Assembly: GCF_014269205.2 (NCBI RefSeq)
Contig: NZ_JABWRY020000001.1
Span: 372,001-436,000 of the forward strand
DNA: 64,000 bases
Reading direction: 5' to 3'
From: Pseudomonas kermanshahensis
Lineage (GTDB): Bacteria > Pseudomonadota > Gammaproteobacteria > Pseudomonadales > Pseudomonadaceae
Made by a program: the position numbers and the translations under genes. The notes beneath the pieces are model-generated. The model searched no databases. It was given only the letters and a program-made list of their open reading frames with translations, and was not told the DNA's origin. Below, one piece after another: positions 62,732 through 64,000 of the stretch (its first letter is position 1; every line of letters begins with the position of its first letter).

Positions 62732-63034
62732 TCAACGGCCAAGGGTAGCGCTATCGGCTGCCTGTGCACACCAGCCACACGCGAAAGCCTCGCCGATGCG
62801 TTGTTGGCGCTGCTCGGCATCGAGCACCCAAGGGCGCGCTTGCCAGGGCGGTTGGTGACGAAGGTGCTGGGTGTGGCCGCACGACAACTCGACCACCCAG
62901 TGGCCTTCTTCGTCCTGATGGAAGCCGGTGATCCGACTGATGGGCTGTTCCTCGGCCGAGGCGCGTTCGCAATCGGGCGATGGCTTGGTTACACTTGTCC
63001 GCTCTACATACTTTTGCAAAAGGTCTTGCCCCAT
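62732..63034 (-). CDS. DUF3565 small protein
   Basis: A 100-residue protein with the DUF3565 core ISRITGFHQDEEGHWVVELSCGHTQHLRHQPPWQARPWV and a C-terminal FACGWC. Two Cys/His groups (CGHTQH and CGWC) suggest a small zinc-binding fold. The core begins near residue 35; the ATG at 63034 is the nearest in-frame start, so the N-terminus is uncertain. It overlaps the start of the divergent slyD by 2 bp, which is unusual and suggests that either start could be later. Confidence 0.7.
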   Translation of the reverse strand: MGQDLLQKYVERTSVTKPSPDCERASAEEQPISRITGFHQDEEGHWVVELSCGHTQHLRHQPPWQARPWVLDAEQRQQRIGEAFACGWCAQAADSATLGR

Positions 63035-63518
63035 GCTGATCGCCGCCAACAAGGCTGTCTCCATCGACTATACCCTGACCAACGACGCCGGGGAGACCAT
63101 CGACAGCTCCGCCGGTGGCGCGCCGCTGGTTTACCTGCACGGTGCCGGCAACATCATCCCGGGCCTGGAAAAGGCCCTGGAAGGCAAGCAGGCCGGTGAC
63201 GAGTTGAACGTTTCCATCGAGCCAGAAGAGGCCTACGGTGAATACCTGGCCGAGCTGGTCAGCACCCTGAACCGCAGCCTGTTCGAAGGCGTCGACGAGC
63301 TGGAAGTCGGCATGCAGTTCCACGCGTCGGCGCCGGATGGCCAGATGCAGATCGTCACCATTCGCGACATCGACGGCGACGACGTCACCGTTGACGGCAA
63401 CCACCCGCTGGCCGGCCAGCGCCTGACCTTCCAGGTCAAGGTTGTCGACGTACGTGACGCCAGCGAAGAAGAAATCGCGCACCGTCACATCCACGGTGAA
63501 GGTGGCCATCACCACTGA
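63033..63518 (+). CDS. slyD: FKBP-type peptidyl-prolyl isomerase SlyD
   Basis: A 161-residue SlyD, a prolyl isomerase and chaperone. The FKBP domain is split by the IF chaperone flap: MLIAANKAVSIDYTLTNDAGE, then PLVYLHGAGNIIPGLEKALEGK, then the IF domain (EPEEAYGEYLAELV...), and VDGNHPLAGQRLTF. A His-rich tail (HRHIHGEGGHHH) could bind nickel. Length is close to that of other pseudomonad forms. A terminator follows. Confidence 0.95.
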   Translation: MLIAANKAVSIDYTLTNDAGETIDSSAGGAPLVYLHGAGNIIPGLEKALEGKQAGDELNVSIEPEEAYGEYLAELVSTLNRSLFEGVDELEVGMQFHASAPDGQMQIVTIRDIDGDDVTVDGNHPLAGQRLTFQVKVVDVRDASEEEIAHRHIHGEGGHHH

Positions 63519-63548
63519 TTTTCTGCGCTAAGCTCAGAGAGTCGCCAG

Positions 63549-63612
63549 GCGCTCGGGCAAGCCGATTTGCCTTCCCAACGGGAGGCGGACGGCTTGGACG
63601 AGCGCTTTTTTA
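63549..63612 (+). terminator. Rho-independent terminator after slyD
   Basis: GCGCTCG pairs with CGAGCGC and the inner GCAAGCC with GGCTTG(G), giving a long interrupted stem with a T6 run at 63606-63611. It lies 30 bp past the slyD stop and ahead of gpx. Confidence 0.75.
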
Positions 63613-63663
63613 TTGGGCGGATTTCGCCCTGCGGCCATCGGGAACCTGAGAGGGGATTACATC

Positions 63664-64000
63664 ATGAGTGCTTTTCACGACCTGAAATTGGAGGCGCTGA
63701 ACGGCGGGGAACTGCCCCTCGCACCGTTCAAGGGCCAAGTGGTGCTGGTGGTCAATGTTGCCTCCAAGTGTGGCCTGACGCCGCAATACGCTTCGCTGGA
63801 GACGCTGCATCAGCAATTCAAGGGCAAAGGCTTCAGCGTTTTGGGGCTGCCGTGCAACCAGTTTGCCGGCCAGGAGCCCGGCAGCGAGAAAGAGATCCAG
63901 GAGTTCTGCAGCCTCAACTATGGTGTCAGCTTCCCGCTGGGCGCCAAGCTTGAGGTCAACGGGGCGCACCGCCATTCGCTGTATCGCCTGCTGGCGGGGG
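63664..64000 (+). CDS. Glutathione peroxidase, 3' end beyond window
   Basis: The first 112 codons of a glutathione/thioredoxin peroxidase. The peroxidatic Cys is in NVASKCGLTPQY, in place of selenocysteine, and the Gln of the catalytic tetrad is in CNQFAGQEPGS. The N-terminus MSAFHDLKLEALNGG is typical. The window ends before the Trp of WNFxKF, so the gene is partial. Confidence 0.93.
   Translation, partial: MSAFHDLKLEALNGGELPLAPFKGQVVLVVNVASKCGLTPQYASLETLHQQFKGKGFSVLGLPCNQFAGQEPGSEKEIQEFCSLNYGVSFPLGAKLEVNGAHRHSLYRLLAG

Noticed and set aside
63664..64000. Selenoprotein glutathione peroxidase
   Set aside because: The active-site codon is TGT (Cys), not TGA, and no SECIS-like hairpin is needed.

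Overview
The window is a stretch of fluorescent-pseudomonad chromosome, almost certainly Pseudomonas putida group. GC is high, the gene order is a typical core order (ychF-pth-rplY-prs-tRNA-Gln-ispE-lolB, then hemA-prfA-prmC-moeB-murI, then hemH, uraA-upp, hpt, mqo, pta), and about ten intergenic gaps carry the paired inverted REP repeats (GTAGGAGC...GCTCCTAC) typical of this group. No CRISPR array, insertion sequence, prophage or rRNA is visible. Both edges cut a gene: an NTF2-like protein on the left and a glutathione peroxidase on the right.

Layout. 1-12.2 kb: a low-GC Fic protein, a CorA/ZntB-type transporter, a YcaC-like hydrolase, PPK2, then a co-directional membrane block (CPA2 antiporter, AI-2E-type permease, NodT outer-membrane channel, HlyD adaptor, DUF2955 inner-membrane protein) facing a SulP transporter. 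12.3-13.3 kb: an AT-richer orphan gene followed by a hairpin-rich tail. 13.3-20.1 kb: the minus-strand ychF-to-lolB housekeeping run with tRNA-Gln. 20.4-25.8 kb: the tightly overlapping hemA-prfA-prmC-moeB-murI run and a PagL lipid A deacylase. 25.9-31.2 kb: a minus-strand photolyase cluster (renalase-like flavoprotein; then YbgA-type DUF523-DUF1722, a MerR regulator resembling class II LitR, photolyase, and an SDR-like protein), with one long operator-like element repeated at its two promoters. 31.2-45.3 kb: hemH, uracil and purine salvage, WbuC, mqo, small conserved proteins, an acyltransferase, an SRAP protein, an M48 protease and a GDT1-family Mn exporter under a yybP-ykoY riboswitch. 45.5-58.6 kb: RsmC, a 2-hydroxyacid dehydrogenase, an acyl-CoA ligase, a DUF1302/DUF1329 envelope pair behind a strongly structured leader, a MalT/AlkS-like regulator, and a REC-TPR plus soluble histidine kinase pair. 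58.6-64 kb: a perfect 62-bp inverted repeat, a metallo-beta-lactamase hydrolase, an OmpA lipoprotein, pta, DUF3565, SlyD and Gpx.

Most of the window is ordinary core genome. The parts that merit attention are non-coding or mosaic: the cloverleaf-like leader ahead of DUF1302, the duplicated LitR-type operator of the photolyase cluster, the hairpin tail after the orphan gene, the 62-bp inverted repeat, and a second copy of the pagL 3' end that differs only at synonymous sites. Protein oddities are an SRAP protein whose two active-site Asn/His residues are swapped and an SDR without its catalytic YxxxK. Calls rest on motif recognition and remembered family knowledge; no database search was run.
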